The notes beneath the pieces were generated by a model. That model saw only the letters and a list, made by a program, of their open reading frames with translations, made no database searches and was not told the origin of the DNA. A stretch of 64,000 nucleotides of DNA from positions 106,425-170,424 of the forward strand of contig JAGWWF010000004.1 in the NCBI GenBank assembly GCA_018970445.1. The letters run 5' to 3'. Position 1 is the stretch's first letter. Every line of letters starts with the position of its first letter. This document shows positions 44,372 to 53,412 of this stretch, piece after piece. The position numbers were made by a program, and so were the translations under genes. Origin of the DNA: Alphaproteobacteria bacterium (GTDB taxonomy: Bacteria; Pseudomonadota; Alphaproteobacteria; Sphingomonadales; Sphingomonadaceae).

Positions 44372-46428
44372 TGAGATTTGCGTTGCTCCTCCCCGCCCTG
44401 CTGGCCAGCGCCAGCCCCGTGCTGGCCGCCGATGCCGAAGAGGCGATGATCATCGTCACCGGCAAGGGGTTGAAGGATCTGCCCGGCGATGCCGCGCTCA
44501 GCCTGGTGGTGATCGAACGCGACCGCATCCTGTCCACCGGTTCCAACCGGCTGGAATCGGTGCTGGCCGATATCGCCGGCCAGCAGCAGTTCCGCCGGTC
44601 CGACAGCCGGTCGGCCAATGCCACCTCCCAGGGCATCACCCTGCGCGGGCTGGGCGGCAACGCGTCGTCGCGCGCGTTGCTGATGCTGGATGGCGTGCCC
44701 CAGGCCGATCCGTTCGGCGGCTGGATCGCCTTTCCGTCCTTTGCAACCGGCCGGCTGGATCGCATCCGCGTCACCCGCGGCGGCGGTTCGGGCTATTGGG
44801 GGCCCGGCGCGCTGGCCGGCACCATCGAACTGGAAAGCGCCGGCCCGGCCACGCTCACCCCGTTCATGGGCGCGATTGCCTATGGCAGCCGCGAAAGCCT
44901 GGATGCGCAAGGCTCGCTGGCGCTGAAACGCGATGGCGGCTTTGCCGTGGTGTCGGCCGCCTATGGCCGCGGCGATGGCTTCATTCCCATCGTGGCGCGC
45001 AATCGCGGAGCCGCCGATCGGCCGGCGCCCTATGAACAGGCCAGCGCCAATCTGCGCGTGGTGGTGAAGCTTGCGCCCGATACCGAAGCGCAGGTGACCG
45101 CCACCGCCTTCACCGATTCGCGCGAACGCGGCACCCAGTTTTCGCGCAACACCTCCGAAGGCGTGGATGCAGCGCTGCGGCTGGTGGGCCGCGGCCGCTG
45201 GGGCTGGCAGGCGCTGGCCTATGTGCAGAACCGCAATTTCACCTCGGATTTCGCCGCGGTGAACGCCACGCGCAGCGCCGCCACCCAAACGCTGGCGCAG
45301 TTCAACACGCCGGCCACCGGCTGGGGCGGCCGGCTGGAACTGGCGCCGCCGGTTGGCAAGGGCATCACGCTGCGGCTGGGGGCCGATACCCGCCAGCTGC
45401 AGGGCGCCACCAACGAGCTGTTCACCTATGTCAATGCCGCCCCCACCCGCCAGCGCGAGGCCGGCGGCGAGACCAGCAACAGCGGCCTGTTCGCCGATGC
45501 CAGCATCGAAACGGGCATCGTCACCGCCAGCCTGTCGGCCCGGATCGACTGGTGGGCCATCCGCGATGGCCGCCTGCTGGAAACCACCATCGCCACCGGC
45601 GCGCCCTTCACCACCCTGCGCTTCGACAACCGGTCGGGCCAGGAATTCACCGGCCGCGCCGGGCTGGCGGTAAAACCGGCCGATTGGCTGACGTTGCGCA
45701 GCGCCGCCTATCGCGGCTGGCGGCTGCCCACCTTGAACGAGCTGTATCGCCCGTTCAGGGTGGGGCCCGATGCCACGGCGGCCAACGCCCTGCTGCGGCC
45801 GGAACGGGTGACGGGCGTGGATGCCGGCTTCACCCTGAAACCGGCCGCGGGCATCGAAATCGGCGTCACCGGTTTCTGGAACCGCATGGACGACACGATC
45901 GCCAACGTCACCCTGGCCAGCGGGCCGGGCAGTTTCCCCGGCGTCGGCTTTGTCGCGGCCGGCGGCTTCTATCGCCAGCGCCAGAATCTCGATGCGCTCA
46001 CCGTGTGGGGCTGGGAAATCGATGGCCGGGCCACGCTGGGCCCGTTCGGCCTGACCGCCAGCTGGAGCCATGTCGATCCCGCCATCCGCGCCACGGGCGC
46101 CGCTGCCGTGCTGAACGGCCTGGCGCCAGCACAGACCCCGCGCGACCAGTTTTCCGGCACGGTGGATTTCAGCAGCAAGCGGTTCAGCGCCTCGGCCACG
46201 CTGCGCAACATCGCCAGCCAGTTCGAAGATGATCAGAACAGTCGCAGCCTGGCGGCCGCCACCATGGTGGATGCACTGATCCTGGTGCCGATCGTTGCGG
46301 GCGTATCGCTGGAAGGCCGCGCCGAAAATCTGTTCGATGCCGAAGTGCAGGCGGCGCTGGCCGGCACCGGCGTGGTGGAACGGGCGCTGCCGCGCACCCT
46401 GTGGGTCGGGGCACGGATCAGCTTCTGA
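44368..46428 (+). CDS. TonB-dependent receptor coupled to CXXCW gene
   Basis: This 686-residue outer-membrane receptor has a signal peptide (FALLLPALLASASPVLAAD), a mature N-terminus with the TonB-box-like AMIIVTGKG, and a plug (ITLRGLGGNASSRALLMLDG, YWGPGALAGTIEL). The barrel ends in TLWVGARISF. The four-base overlap with the CXXCW gene ties it to the alcohol-oxidation system. That suggests it imports something this system needs, such as a lanthanide chelate, PQQ or a substrate. None of these can be proved from sequence. Confidence 0.86.
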   Translation: MMRFALLLPALLASASPVLAADAEEAMIIVTGKGLKDLPGDAALSLVVIERDRILSTGSNRLESVLADIAGQQQFRRSDSRSANATSQGITLRGLGGNASSRALLMLDGVPQADPFGGWIAFPSFATGRLDRIRVTRGGGSGYWGPGALAGTIELESAGPATLTPFMGAIAYGSRESLDAQGSLALKRDGGFAVVSAAYGRGDGFIPIVARNRGAADRPAPYEQASANLRVVVKLAPDTEAQVTATAFTDSRERGTQFSRNTSEGVDAALRLVGRGRWGWQALAYVQNRNFTSDFAAVNATRSAATQTLAQFNTPATGWGGRLELAPPVGKGITLRLGADTRQLQGATNELFTYVNAAPTRQREAGGETSNSGLFADASIETGIVTASLSARIDWWAIRDGRLLETTIATGAPFTTLRFDNRSGQEFTGRAGLAVKPADWLTLRSAAYRGWRLPTLNELYRPFRVGPDATAANALLRPERVTGVDAGFTLKPAAGIEIGVTGFWNRMDDTIANVTLASGPGSFPGVGFVAAGGFYRQRQNLDALTVWGWEIDGRATLGPFGLTASWSHVDPAIRATGAAAVLNGLAPAQTPRDQFSGTVDFSSKRFSASATLRNIASQFEDDQNSRSLAAATMVDALILVPIVAGVSLEGRAENLFDAEVQAALAGTGVVERALPRTLWVGARISF

Positions 46429-46451
46429 TCGCAGCGCCCCGGCCAGCAAGA

Positions 46452-46481
46452 AAGGGCGGCCCCGACAGGCCGCCCTTTTTT
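46452..46481 (+). terminator. Rho-independent terminator
   Basis: A perfect 10-bp stem, AAGGGCGGCC (46452-46461) and GGCCGCCCTT (46468-46477), with a six-base loop is followed by a T-run (46476-46481). It ends the CXXCW/TonB receptor transcript. The A-rich left flank means it may also stop the reverse-strand transcript that ends in the EthD-like gene. Confidence 0.92.
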
Positions 46482-46509
46482 CGTTGTCGTTCCGCCCCCG
46501 CGGACCGGC

Positions 46510-46803
46510 TCACGCCATTGCGGTCGCCGTTGGCTGCACGCCGGTGAAATTGGCGATGTCGGCAAACACCTCGCCCACACCCGGCACCGCCATGGCGGCA
46601 CCAATGGCGGCCGGATCGGTGAAGCTGAGGATGCCGACACACAGGAAGGGCGAATCATCGGCCAGCGGGAACAGCGCCTCGCCGCCGGTCATCCCCGCCG
46701 GGCCGAAATGCTGCTGGCACAGCGGCAGATGCACCTTCACGTAATAATCGCGATCGAACGTTGCCCCCGGCTGCGCCGGATAGGTCACCACAAGCTTGGC
46801 CAT
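46510..46803 (-). CDS. EthD family protein
   Basis: This 97-residue dimeric alpha-beta-barrel protein of the EthD family shows KLVVTYPAQPGATFDRDYYVKVHLPL and the central histidine of that motif. Members are small cytoplasmic proteins of mostly unknown role, often beside oxidative catabolic genes. Start codons at 46803 and 46809 are both possible; 46803 has better spacing from GAGGGGG. It follows the pseudoazurin gene by 11 bases on the same strand. Confidence 0.82.
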   Translation of the reverse strand: MAKLVVTYPAQPGATFDRDYYVKVHLPLCQQHFGPAGMTGGEALFPLADDSPFLCVGILSFTDPAAIGAAMAVPGVGEVFADIANFTGVQPTATAMA

Positions 46804-46814
46804 GGCCATCCCCC

Positions 46815-47249
46815 TCACTTCACCTGCGCCAGATAGGTATCCATGCGCTTCTTGGCCAGCGGCGGCAGCTTCAGCCCCTGCGCCGCGGCCAGATTGGCCG
46901 AAGCGCCCTTGCCCACCTGCACCACGGCCACCATGCCCATCGAATAATGCGGCAGGCACTTGATGCCATAGATGCCGGCGCTCTTCACCGTCAGCACGAA
47001 GTCCTTGCCCATCGCGCCCTTCTGTTCGGCTTCGCCATCGGGCAGCATGCCGGCAATGGTCTGGGCGTTGTGGCCAGGGTTGGTGGCCAGGAACTTCACC
47101 GTGTCACCCGGCATGGCCTTCACCACGGCCGGTTCGAACACCATCGCCCCGTCCTTGCCCTGGTTCAGCATCTTCACCTGATGTTCCTTGGCCGCGATCG
47201 GCGCGGCCACCAGCGTGGCAGCCAGCATCAGCATTGCAGTGCGCATCAT
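46815..47249 (-). CDS. Pseudoazurin, periplasmic blue copper protein
   Basis: This 144-residue protein has a signal peptide and a type 1 copper site with His60, Cys98, His101 and Met106. The spacings (38, 3 and 5 residues) are exactly those of pseudoazurins, and the motifs are NPGHNAQT and CLPHYSMGM. It carries electrons in the periplasm. Here it may accept electrons from the quinoprotein dehydrogenase branch or feed an oxidase, which is inference. A GGGGAG site precedes ATG at 47249. Confidence 0.92.
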   Translation of the reverse strand: MMRTAMLMLAATLVAAPIAAKEHQVKMLNQGKDGAMVFEPAVVKAMPGDTVKFLATNPGHNAQTIAGMLPDGEAEQKGAMGKDFVLTVKSAGIYGIKCLPHYSMGMVAVVQVGKGASANLAAAQGLKLPPLAKKRMDTYLAQVK

Positions 47250-47302
47250 GTTTCTCCCCATGGTTCACCGCTAGCATATCAGCGCGGCCACACAGGGAAA
47301 GA

Positions 47303-47324
47303 CCATAGTCCCTTGGTATTATGG
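47303..47324. promoter_or_regulatory. CCTTGG-centred motif, copy 2 (pseudoazurin/aldehyde dehydrogenase divergent region)
   Basis: CCATAGTCCCTTGG (47303-47316) continues to a terminal TATGG, giving outer inverted arms CCATA and TATGG. Eleven of its first 14 bases match the copies before the alcohol dehydrogenase and cytochrome c-550 genes. It lies in the 176-base divergent gap between the pseudoazurin and aldehyde dehydrogenase genes, 54 bases from the pseudoazurin start. The gap holds no other feature that I can support. Confidence 0.55.
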
Positions 47325-47425
47325 CGAGGGTGACCCGTTGGCGCGACACTTGGCCCATCGTCCGGAGTCGGAATTCACCAGCACCGGAGCGTAAGCCGGA
47401 TCAGGCCGGGCCAAGGGAGGCGAAG

Positions 47426-48946
47426 ATGCTGCAACAGGCGCTTGAACAGCTGCGGGGCCAGGTGGCCATCCGCACACGTTATGACAATTTCATCGGTGGC
47501 CAGTGGGTCGCCCCGGTCGAAGGCCGCTATTTCGACAATCTGTCGCCGGTCACCGGCCAGAAGGTGTGCGAGATCGCCCGCAGCCAGGCCGCCGACATCG
47601 AACTGGCGCTGGACGCCGCCCACAGGGCGAAGGACGCCTGGGGCCGCACCAGCCCGACCGAGCGCAGCAACATGCTGCTGAAGATCGCCGACCGGATGGA
47701 GGAAAAGCTGGCGCTGCTGGCGCTGGTGGAAACCATCGACAATGGCAAGCCGATCCGCGAGACCACCGCGGCCGACGTGCCGCTGGCCATCGATCACTTC
47801 CGCTATTTCGCCGGCTGTCTGCGCGCCCAGGAAGGATCGATCGCCGAGATCGACCACGACACCATCGCCTATCACTTCCACGAACCGCTGGGCGTGGTCG
47901 GCCAGATCATTCCGTGGAACTTCCCGCTGCTGATGGCGGCCTGGAAGGTCGCCCCGGCGCTGGCCGCCGGCAACTGCATCGTGCTGAAACCGGCCGAACA
48001 GACCCCGATGTCGATCATGGTGCTGATGGACATCATCGGTGACATCCTGCCGCCGGGCACGCTGAACGTCGTCAACGGCTTTGGCCTGGAAGCCGGCAAG
48101 CCGCTGGCGACATCGAAGCGCATCGCCAAGATCGCCTTCACCGGCGAAACCGGCACCGGCCGCCTCATCATGTCCTATGCCACCGAAAATCTGATCCCGG
48201 TGACGCTGGAACTGGGCGGCAAGAGCCCCAACATCTTCTTTTCCGACGTGATGGCCGAGGATGATGATTTCCTCGACAAGGCGCTGGAAGGCTTCTCGAT
48301 GTTCGCGCTGAACCAGGGCGAGGTGTGCACCTGCCCGTCGCGCGTGCTGGTGCAGGAATCCATGTATGACCGCTTCATGGAAAAGGCCGTCGCCCGCGTC
48401 GGCAAGATGAAGCTGGGCAGCCCGCTCGACATGGAAACCATGGTGGGCGCGCAGGCATCGGAAGAGCAGCTCAACAAGATCCTGTCCTATATCGACATCG
48501 GTCGCAACGAAGGCGCCCGCGTGCTGGCCGGCGGTGGCCGCGCCAATGCCGGTGGGGAAATTGCCAACGGCTATTATCTCCAGCCCACCATCCTGGCCGG
48601 CACCAACGACATGCGGGTGTTCCAGGAAGAAATCTTCGGGCCGGTGGTTTCCGTCACCAGCTTCAAGGATGCCGACGACGCGCTGCGCATCGCCAACGAC
48701 ACCAATTTCGGCCTGGGCGCCGGGGTGTGGACGCGCAACGGCACGCTGGCCTATCGCATGGGCCGCGGCATCCAGGCCGGCCGGGTGTGGACCAATTGCT
48801 ACCACCTCTATCCCGCCCACGCGGCGTTCGGTGGCTACAAGCAGTCGGGCATCGGGCGTGAAACCCACAAGATGATGCTCGATCATTATCAGCAGACCAA
48901 GAATCTGCTGGTCAGCTACTCGGCCAAGGCCCTCGGCTTCTTCTGA
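47426..48946 (+). CDS. exaC: NAD-dependent aldehyde dehydrogenase, ExaC/AcoD type
   Basis: This 506-residue cytoplasmic aldehyde dehydrogenase oxidises acetaldehyde and similar aldehydes to acids. The motifs are [20 protein letters not shown], the general-base glutamate in LELGGKSPN (near 266), and the catalytic cysteine in [12 protein letters not shown] (near 300). The CTC sequence is typical of the ExaC/AcoD group in PQQ ethanol oxidation. GGGAGG at 47415-47420 precedes ATG at 47426. It would take the aldehyde made by the quinoprotein dehydrogenase and pass acetate to acetyl-CoA synthetase encoded 10 kb away. Confidence 0.92.
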   Translation: MLQQALEQLRGQVAIRTRYDNFIGGQWVAPVEGRYFDNLSPVTGQKVCEIARSQAADIELALDAAHRAKDAWGRTSPTERSNMLLKIADRMEEKLALLALVETIDNGKPIRETTAADVPLAIDHFRYFAGCLRAQEGSIAEIDHDTIAYHFHEPLGVVGQIIPWNFPLLMAAWKVAPALAAGNCIVLKPAEQTPMSIMVLMDIIGDILPPGTLNVVNGFGLEAGKPLATSKRIAKIAFTGETGTGRLIMSYATENLIPVTLELGGKSPNIFFSDVMAEDDDFLDKALEGFSMFALNQGEVCTCPSRVLVQESMYDRFMEKAVARVGKMKLGSPLDMETMVGAQASEEQLNKILSYIDIGRNEGARVLAGGGRANAGGEIANGYYLQPTILAGTNDMRVFQEEIFGPVVSVTSFKDADDALRIANDTNFGLGAGVWTRNGTLAYRMGRGIQAGRVWTNCYHLYPAHAAFGGYKQSGIGRETHKMMLDHYQQTKNLLVSYSAKALGFF

Positions 48947-48968
48947 GGATCACAGGTTCGAGGACGGC

Positions 48969-49062
48969 TCCTGCCCGCCTCACTCCCATCCCCAGCAGCG
49001 TCAAGCCAGGGGCGGGCAGGACCCAAATGCAGCGGGTGCGGTCATACGGCCGCGCCCGCTGC
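48969..49062 (+). terminator. Two successive inverted repeats after aldehyde dehydrogenase gene
   Basis: A perfect 11-bp repeat, TCCTGCCCGCC (48969-48979) and GGCGGGCAGGA (49011-49021), is followed by a second stem. That stem is GCAGCGGGTGCGG (49029-49041) and CCGCGCCCGCTGC (49050-49062), paired apart from one G-T position. They fill the 184-base gap before the FIST gene. No T-run follows, so termination is likely but not certain. Confidence 0.5.
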
Positions 49063-49130
49063 CCCATTCTGGGCAGGCATACGCAAACTCCCCTAATAGC
49101 CAAGCCATGCCGGTGTGACATCATCGCGCC

Positions 49131-50282
49131 ATGCCAGACATGTCCAACCCCAATGCCGTGCGCGTTGCCCACAGCACCCATGACGATCCGGAAATGGCCG
49201 TGCGCGACGTCATGTCGGCGATGGACCTGCCCGAACTGGCCGGGGTGATATTGTTCTGTTCCACCCGCTATCCGGTGGCGGCCCTGGGCGATGCGCTCAG
49301 CCGGCGGGCCGATGGCCATGTCGTCATCGGCTGCACCTCGTCGGGCGAGCTGACGCCCGATGGCATGGCCGAAGGCAGCCTGACCGCGATCGGCTTTCCC
49401 GCCGCCGATTTCCAGCTGGATGCGGTGTGCCTTGATGGCATTGCCGGCATCAATTCGGCACTGGTCCACAGCCAGGTGCGCCGCATGACCGCCGATGCCG
49501 AAGCCCGCGCCCGCCAGCGCTGGGGCGGCGGCCATCATGCCGGCGTGTTCCTGATCGACGGGCTATCGGCGCAGGAAGAACTGCTCACCCTCACGATCCA
49601 GAGCGCGCTGGGGGCGGTGCCGCTGGTCGGCGGTTCATCGGGCGACGACATGGATTTTCGCGAAACCTTCGTGTTCCACCAGAGCCATTTTCGCGCCGAT
49701 GCCGCCGTGGTGGCGCTCCTGTCGTCGCGGCGGCCGCTGCACGTGTTCCGCGCCCAGCATTTCCAGCCCGGCCCGGCGCGCATGGTCATCACCCGCGCCG
49801 ATCCGGCCAATCGCATCGTGCATGAAATCAATGCCGAACCGGCGGCGGCCGAATATGCCCGGCTGATCGGCGCGCGCCCCTGCGATCTCACCCCGTCGCT
49901 GTTTGCCAGCCACCCGCCGGTGGTGCGGATCGGTGGCGAACATTATGCCCGCTCGATCCGGTCCGCCAATCCCGATGGCAGCCTGACCTTCTATGGCGCC
50001 ATCGATGAAGGCGTGGTGCTCACCCTGGGCGAAACCGGCGACATTGTCGCCAATCTGGAAAGCCTGTTCGACGAGCTGGAACTGAAGGTGGGCCAGATCG
50101 ATCGGGTGCTGGGCTTTGATTGTGTTCTGAACGGCCTGGAAATCCGCCAGCGCCAGATCACCGACCGTGTGTCGCGCCTGTATGCGCAGCGCGGCGTGAT
50201 CGGCTTCAACACTTATGGTGAACAATTGCGTACGCTGCACATGAACCAGACATTTGCCGGCCTGGCCATCGGCTGCGCCTGA
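49131..50282 (+). CDS. FIST-domain sensor protein, NosP-like
   Basis: This 383-residue protein has an N-terminal FIST domain (ILFCSTRYPVAALGDALSRR, VIGCTSSGELTPDGM) and a C-terminal FIST_C domain (EHYARSIRSANPDGSLTFYG, RVLGFDCVLNGLEIRQRQI). FIST proteins bind small ligands. One branch, NosP, is a haem protein that senses nitric oxide and controls a partner histidine kinase. The gene directly precedes a hybrid kinase, the arrangement of the NosP/NahK pair near the Pseudomonas ethanol-oxidation genes. Haem binding is not shown by sequence. Confidence 0.85.
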   Translation: MPDMSNPNAVRVAHSTHDDPEMAVRDVMSAMDLPELAGVILFCSTRYPVAALGDALSRRADGHVVIGCTSSGELTPDGMAEGSLTAIGFPAADFQLDAVCLDGIAGINSALVHSQVRRMTADAEARARQRWGGGHHAGVFLIDGLSAQEELLTLTIQSALGAVPLVGGSSGDDMDFRETFVFHQSHFRADAAVVALLSSRRPLHVFRAQHFQPGPARMVITRADPANRIVHEINAEPAAAEYARLIGARPCDLTPSLFASHPPVVRIGGEHYARSIRSANPDGSLTFYGAIDEGVVLTLGETGDIVANLESLFDELELKVGQIDRVLGFDCVLNGLEIRQRQITDRVSRLYAQRGVIGFNTYGEQLRTLHMNQTFAGLAIGCA

Positions 50283-50294
50283 ACGGACCGTCCA

Positions 50295-52508
50295 ATGAAT
50301 CCGCCCACTTGGACCGGCACCACCCCGCAGGCCGAACGCATTGCCGAACTGGAAACCCAGATCGACAAGCTGACCCGCATCAACACCGCCCTGATCAACC
50401 GGGTGGAACGCGCCACCGAACTGCATGGCAGCGCCTTTTCGCTGTTCGAAACCGCCATCGCATTGGAAGGCCGGGTGCGCGACCGCACCACCGAGCTGGA
50501 AAGCACGCTGGCCGAACTGGCCGCCAGCCATGCTGCGCTGGCGCTGGCCCGCGACGAGGCGGACACCGCCCGCCAGCGCCTGTCCGATGCGATCGAAAGC
50601 ATCAACGAAGGCTTTGCCATCTTCGATGCCGAAGACCGGCTGGTGCTGGCCAACCAGACCTATATCAGCCTGTGGCCGGAAGCGGCCGACATCATCCGCC
50701 CCGGCGTGCATTTTGCCGAAATTGCCGAAACCCTGGCCCAACGCCGGGTGCCGCTGGGCGCGCTGGCCGCGCCTGATGCCTGGGCGCGCGACCGCATCGC
50801 CCGCCACCATGTTGCCGATGGCGGCCAGGCCATTGCGCTGGCCGATGGCCGCTGGATCCAGGTGAACGAACATCGCACCGATGATGGCGGCATTGTTGGC
50901 GTCTATACCGACATCACCGATCTGAAGACCGCCGAAGCCCGCGATCGCGCCCGCGATCAGGCCACCCGCGCCGCGGTGCTGCAGGCGACGCTGGATGCGA
51001 TGCCCCACGGCGTCTGCCTGTTCGATGCGCAAAGGAAGCTGATGGCCTGGAATGGCCCGCTGCTGGCCATGCTGCGGCTGGATGGCACACGGCTTGCCGC
51101 CCCCGATCGCATCGGCAGCCATGCCGCCATGCTGGCCTGGTGCCGCACCGCGCTGCCCGAAGTGGTGGCGCGCGGCTGCCTTGACTGGCTGGACGCGCAA
51201 ACCACCGAAACCACCCGCATGGCCACGCTGGCCGATGGCCGCAGCATCGAGGTGCACCGCCAGCCGATGCCATCGGGCGGGCTGGTGCTGCGGCTGGAAG
51301 ACGTGACCCAGGCCCGCGCCGCCGCCGCTGCCATCGCCCAGCGCAAATCCGATCTGGAAGCGCTGGTGGCGCAGCGCACCGCCGAACTGGAACGCGCCCG
51401 CAATCAGGCGATTGCCGCCAACAGCTCGAAAACCCGCTTTCTGGCCGCGGCCAGCCATGATCTGCTGCAACCGCTCAATGCCGCCCGGCTGTTCGTGTCG
51501 GCGCTGGCCGGGCGGCGCATGGCCGATGGCAATCGCGAACTGGTTGGCCAGGCGGCGTCTGCGCTCGATTCGATCGAAAGCCTGCTCGAAGCGCTGCTGG
51601 AAATCTCCCGGCTTGATGCCGGTGCCATCCAGCCGGATATCCGCCCGGCGCCGCTGGCCGATCTGTTCGGCGCGCTCACGGCCGAATTTGCCGCCGTGGC
51701 CCAGCGCCGCGGCCTGGCCCTGAAGGTGGAGCCCACCGGCCTGTGGGTCAATTCCGATCCGCGCCTGCTGCGCCGCATCCTGCAGAATTTCCTGTCCAAC
51801 GCCGTGCGCTACACGCTGCGCGGCAGTGTCAGCATGGCGGCGCGGTCCACCCCGGCCGGGATCGTCATCAGCGTCACCGATACCGGCCCCGGCATTGCCG
51901 CAGCCGATCAGGTGCTGATCTTCGAGGAATTCCGCCGGCTGGGCAAACGCGGCGAGAATGACACGGTGGAGCGCGGCATGGGCCTGGGCCTGGCCATCGT
52001 GCAGCGCGCGGCACGGATGCTGGATCTGCCGATCGGCCTGATCTCGGCCCCCGGCGAAGGCGCCTGCTTTTCCATCACCGTGCCGGCCGCCGCGCCGGCC
52101 AGCGCCCACACCGGCGGCCCGGCCGCCGCCGCCAGCGCCGGGGTGGGCCGCGCCACCGTGCTGGTGATCGACAATGAACCGGCGATCCTGGCCGGCATGC
52201 AGGCCGTGCTGGAAGGCTGGGGCTGCCAGGTGCTCACCGCGCCCGATCGGCGCGAGGCGCTGGCCTGCGCCCGCCGCCGCCCGGTCGATCTGCTGCTGGC
52301 CGATTATCATCTGGCCGATGGCATCACCGGCGACACGGTGGTGGAACAGGTGCGCAGCGCCTGCGGGCGGGTGATTCCGGCCGCCATCCTCACCGCCGAT
52401 CGCACCCCCGAACTGAAGGACAGCCTGTCGGCCGCGGGCCTGACCGTGCTCAACAAGCCGGTGAAGCCCGCCCAGCTGCGCGCCCTGATGGGCCGGATGC
52501 TGGCATAG
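50295..52508 (+). CDS. Hybrid histidine kinase, NahK/ErcS'-like
   Basis: This 737-residue protein is cytoplasmic, with no membrane segments. An N-terminal coiled coil is followed by two PAS-like domains (about 85-210 and 225-340). The dimerisation helix has phospho-histidine in AAASHDLLQPLNAARLF (near 387). The ATPase domain has NFLSNAVRYT, DTGPGIA and GMGLGLAI. A C-terminal receiver has its phospho-aspartate in LLADYHLADG (near 669). It starts 12 bases after the FIST gene, which probably gates its activity. It may signal to the LuxR-type regulator encoded convergently next door. Confidence 0.88.
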   Translation: MNPPTWTGTTPQAERIAELETQIDKLTRINTALINRVERATELHGSAFSLFETAIALEGRVRDRTTELESTLAELAASHAALALARDEADTARQRLSDAIESINEGFAIFDAEDRLVLANQTYISLWPEAADIIRPGVHFAEIAETLAQRRVPLGALAAPDAWARDRIARHHVADGGQAIALADGRWIQVNEHRTDDGGIVGVYTDITDLKTAEARDRARDQATRAAVLQATLDAMPHGVCLFDAQRKLMAWNGPLLAMLRLDGTRLAAPDRIGSHAAMLAWCRTALPEVVARGCLDWLDAQTTETTRMATLADGRSIEVHRQPMPSGGLVLRLEDVTQARAAAAAIAQRKSDLEALVAQRTAELERARNQAIAANSSKTRFLAAASHDLLQPLNAARLFVSALAGRRMADGNRELVGQAASALDSIESLLEALLEISRLDAGAIQPDIRPAPLADLFGALTAEFAAVAQRRGLALKVEPTGLWVNSDPRLLRRILQNFLSNAVRYTLRGSVSMAARSTPAGIVISVTDTGPGIAAADQVLIFEEFRRLGKRGENDTVERGMGLGLAIVQRAARMLDLPIGLISAPGEGACFSITVPAAAPASAHTGGPAAAASAGVGRATVLVIDNEPAILAGMQAVLEGWGCQVLTAPDRREALACARRRPVDLLLADYHLADGITGDTVVEQVRSACGRVIPAAILTADRTPELKDSLSAAGLTVLNKPVKPAQLRALMGRMLA

Positions 52509-52542
52509 GGCCGGCCGGGGGGCACGCGCCACCACAAGCCGC

Positions 52543-52569
52543 GTCATGCTGAAACACGTTCAGCATGAC
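52543..52569. terminator. Bidirectional hairpin between convergent kinase and regulator genes
   Basis: A perfect 11-bp stem, GTCATGCTGAA (52543-52553) and TTCAGCATGAC (52559-52569), has a five-base loop. A second smaller stem (GGCACCC at 52585-52591, GGGTGCC at 52601-52607) follows. They occupy the gap between two convergent genes, where both transcripts must end. Confidence 0.6.
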
Positions 52570-52621
52570 TGCTTGTCCGGGCATGGCACCCTATCGCGGT
52601 GGGTGCCGCATCATGCCGCCC

Positions 52622-53275
52622 TCAGGCCGGCACGCGTTCGCGTTCCGGCGGGGTGAAATGCACCTTGCCGGCCATGATCACCGCCTGGGTGCGGCTGTAA
52701 CAGTTCATCTTGGCCAGGATCGCCGACACATGCGCCTTCACGGTCGTCATCGACACGTCCAGTTCCCAGGCGATCTGCTTGTTCAGCTTGCCGGCCACCA
52801 CCAGGCCCAGCACCACGCGTTGCTGCGGAGTCAGGCTGTCGATTCGGCGGCGGATCTCCTCGCATTCGGCATCATCGGGGGCGGCAAATTCATCGGGCAC
52901 ATACAGATGCCCATCCAGCACCTGGTGCACGGCGGCCACGATGGCGCTGCGCTTCAGGCTCTTGGGAATGAAGCCGGCCGCGCCGTTGGCAATCGCGCCC
53001 TGCACCAGGCCTGCCTCCACCGCGCCCGAAACGATCACGATGGGCAGCGCCGGATAGCGTTCGCGCAAACAGGCCAGCCCGCCAAAGCCCTGCGCATCGG
53101 GCATGTTGAGATCCAGCATCACCAGATCGAAATCGCCTTCGCGATCGATGATCGCCATCGCCTCGCCGATGCTGGCCGCCTCGAACAATTCGGTCTGGTC
53201 AAAGGCCACCGCGATCACGGTGCGCAATCCGTCGCGCACCAGTGGGTGATCATCCACGATCAAGACACGTTCCAC
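52622..53275 (-). CDS. LuxR/NarL-type response regulator, AgmR/ErbR-like
   Basis: This 217-residue regulator has a receiver domain (RVLIVDDHPLVRDGLR; phospho-aspartate in LVMLDLNMPD near residue 54) and a C-terminal LuxR-type helix-turn-helix (LTPQQRVVLGLVVAGKLNKQ, MTTVKAHVSAILAKMN). GTG at 53275 begins directly at the first receiver strand and follows GGGGAGG on the reverse strand. Its place beside a PQQ alcohol dehydrogenase and a PAS hybrid kinase matches the regulators of ethanol oxidation known in pseudomonads. The likely targets are the genes carrying the CCTTGG motif. Confidence 0.87.
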   Translation of the reverse strand: MERVLIVDDHPLVRDGLRTVIAVAFDQTELFEAASIGEAMAIIDREGDFDLVMLDLNMPDAQGFGGLACLRERYPALPIVIVSGAVEAGLVQGAIANGAAGFIPKSLKRSAIVAAVHQVLDGHLYVPDEFAAPDDAECEEIRRRIDSLTPQQRVVLGLVVAGKLNKQIAWELDVSMTTVKAHVSAILAKMNCYSRTQAVIMAGKVHFTPPERERVPA

Positions 53276-53360
53276 AGCTGCCGCCTCCCCGATGCTGAAG
53301 GCTAGGGCAGAACGGGCGGCCGCTGCCATAGGGAGATGCCCATAGTGGGCCGATACGGCA

Positions 53361-53387
53361 GGAGCAGGCGGACTGGCCGCCTGCTCC
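53361..53387. terminator. Hairpin terminator after alcohol dehydrogenase gene
   Basis: A perfect 11-bp stem, GGAGCAGGCGG (53361-53371) and CCGCCTGCTCC (53377-53387), with a five-base loop lies 26 bases past the end of the reverse-strand alcohol dehydrogenase gene and before the response regulator. It separates the two. The rest of the gap holds two CCATA sequences (53326-53330 and 53340-53344) that may be part of the regulator gene's control region. Confidence 0.65.
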
Positions 53388-53412
53388 CCCGATTGCCATG
53401 GCCGGTCAGCGG

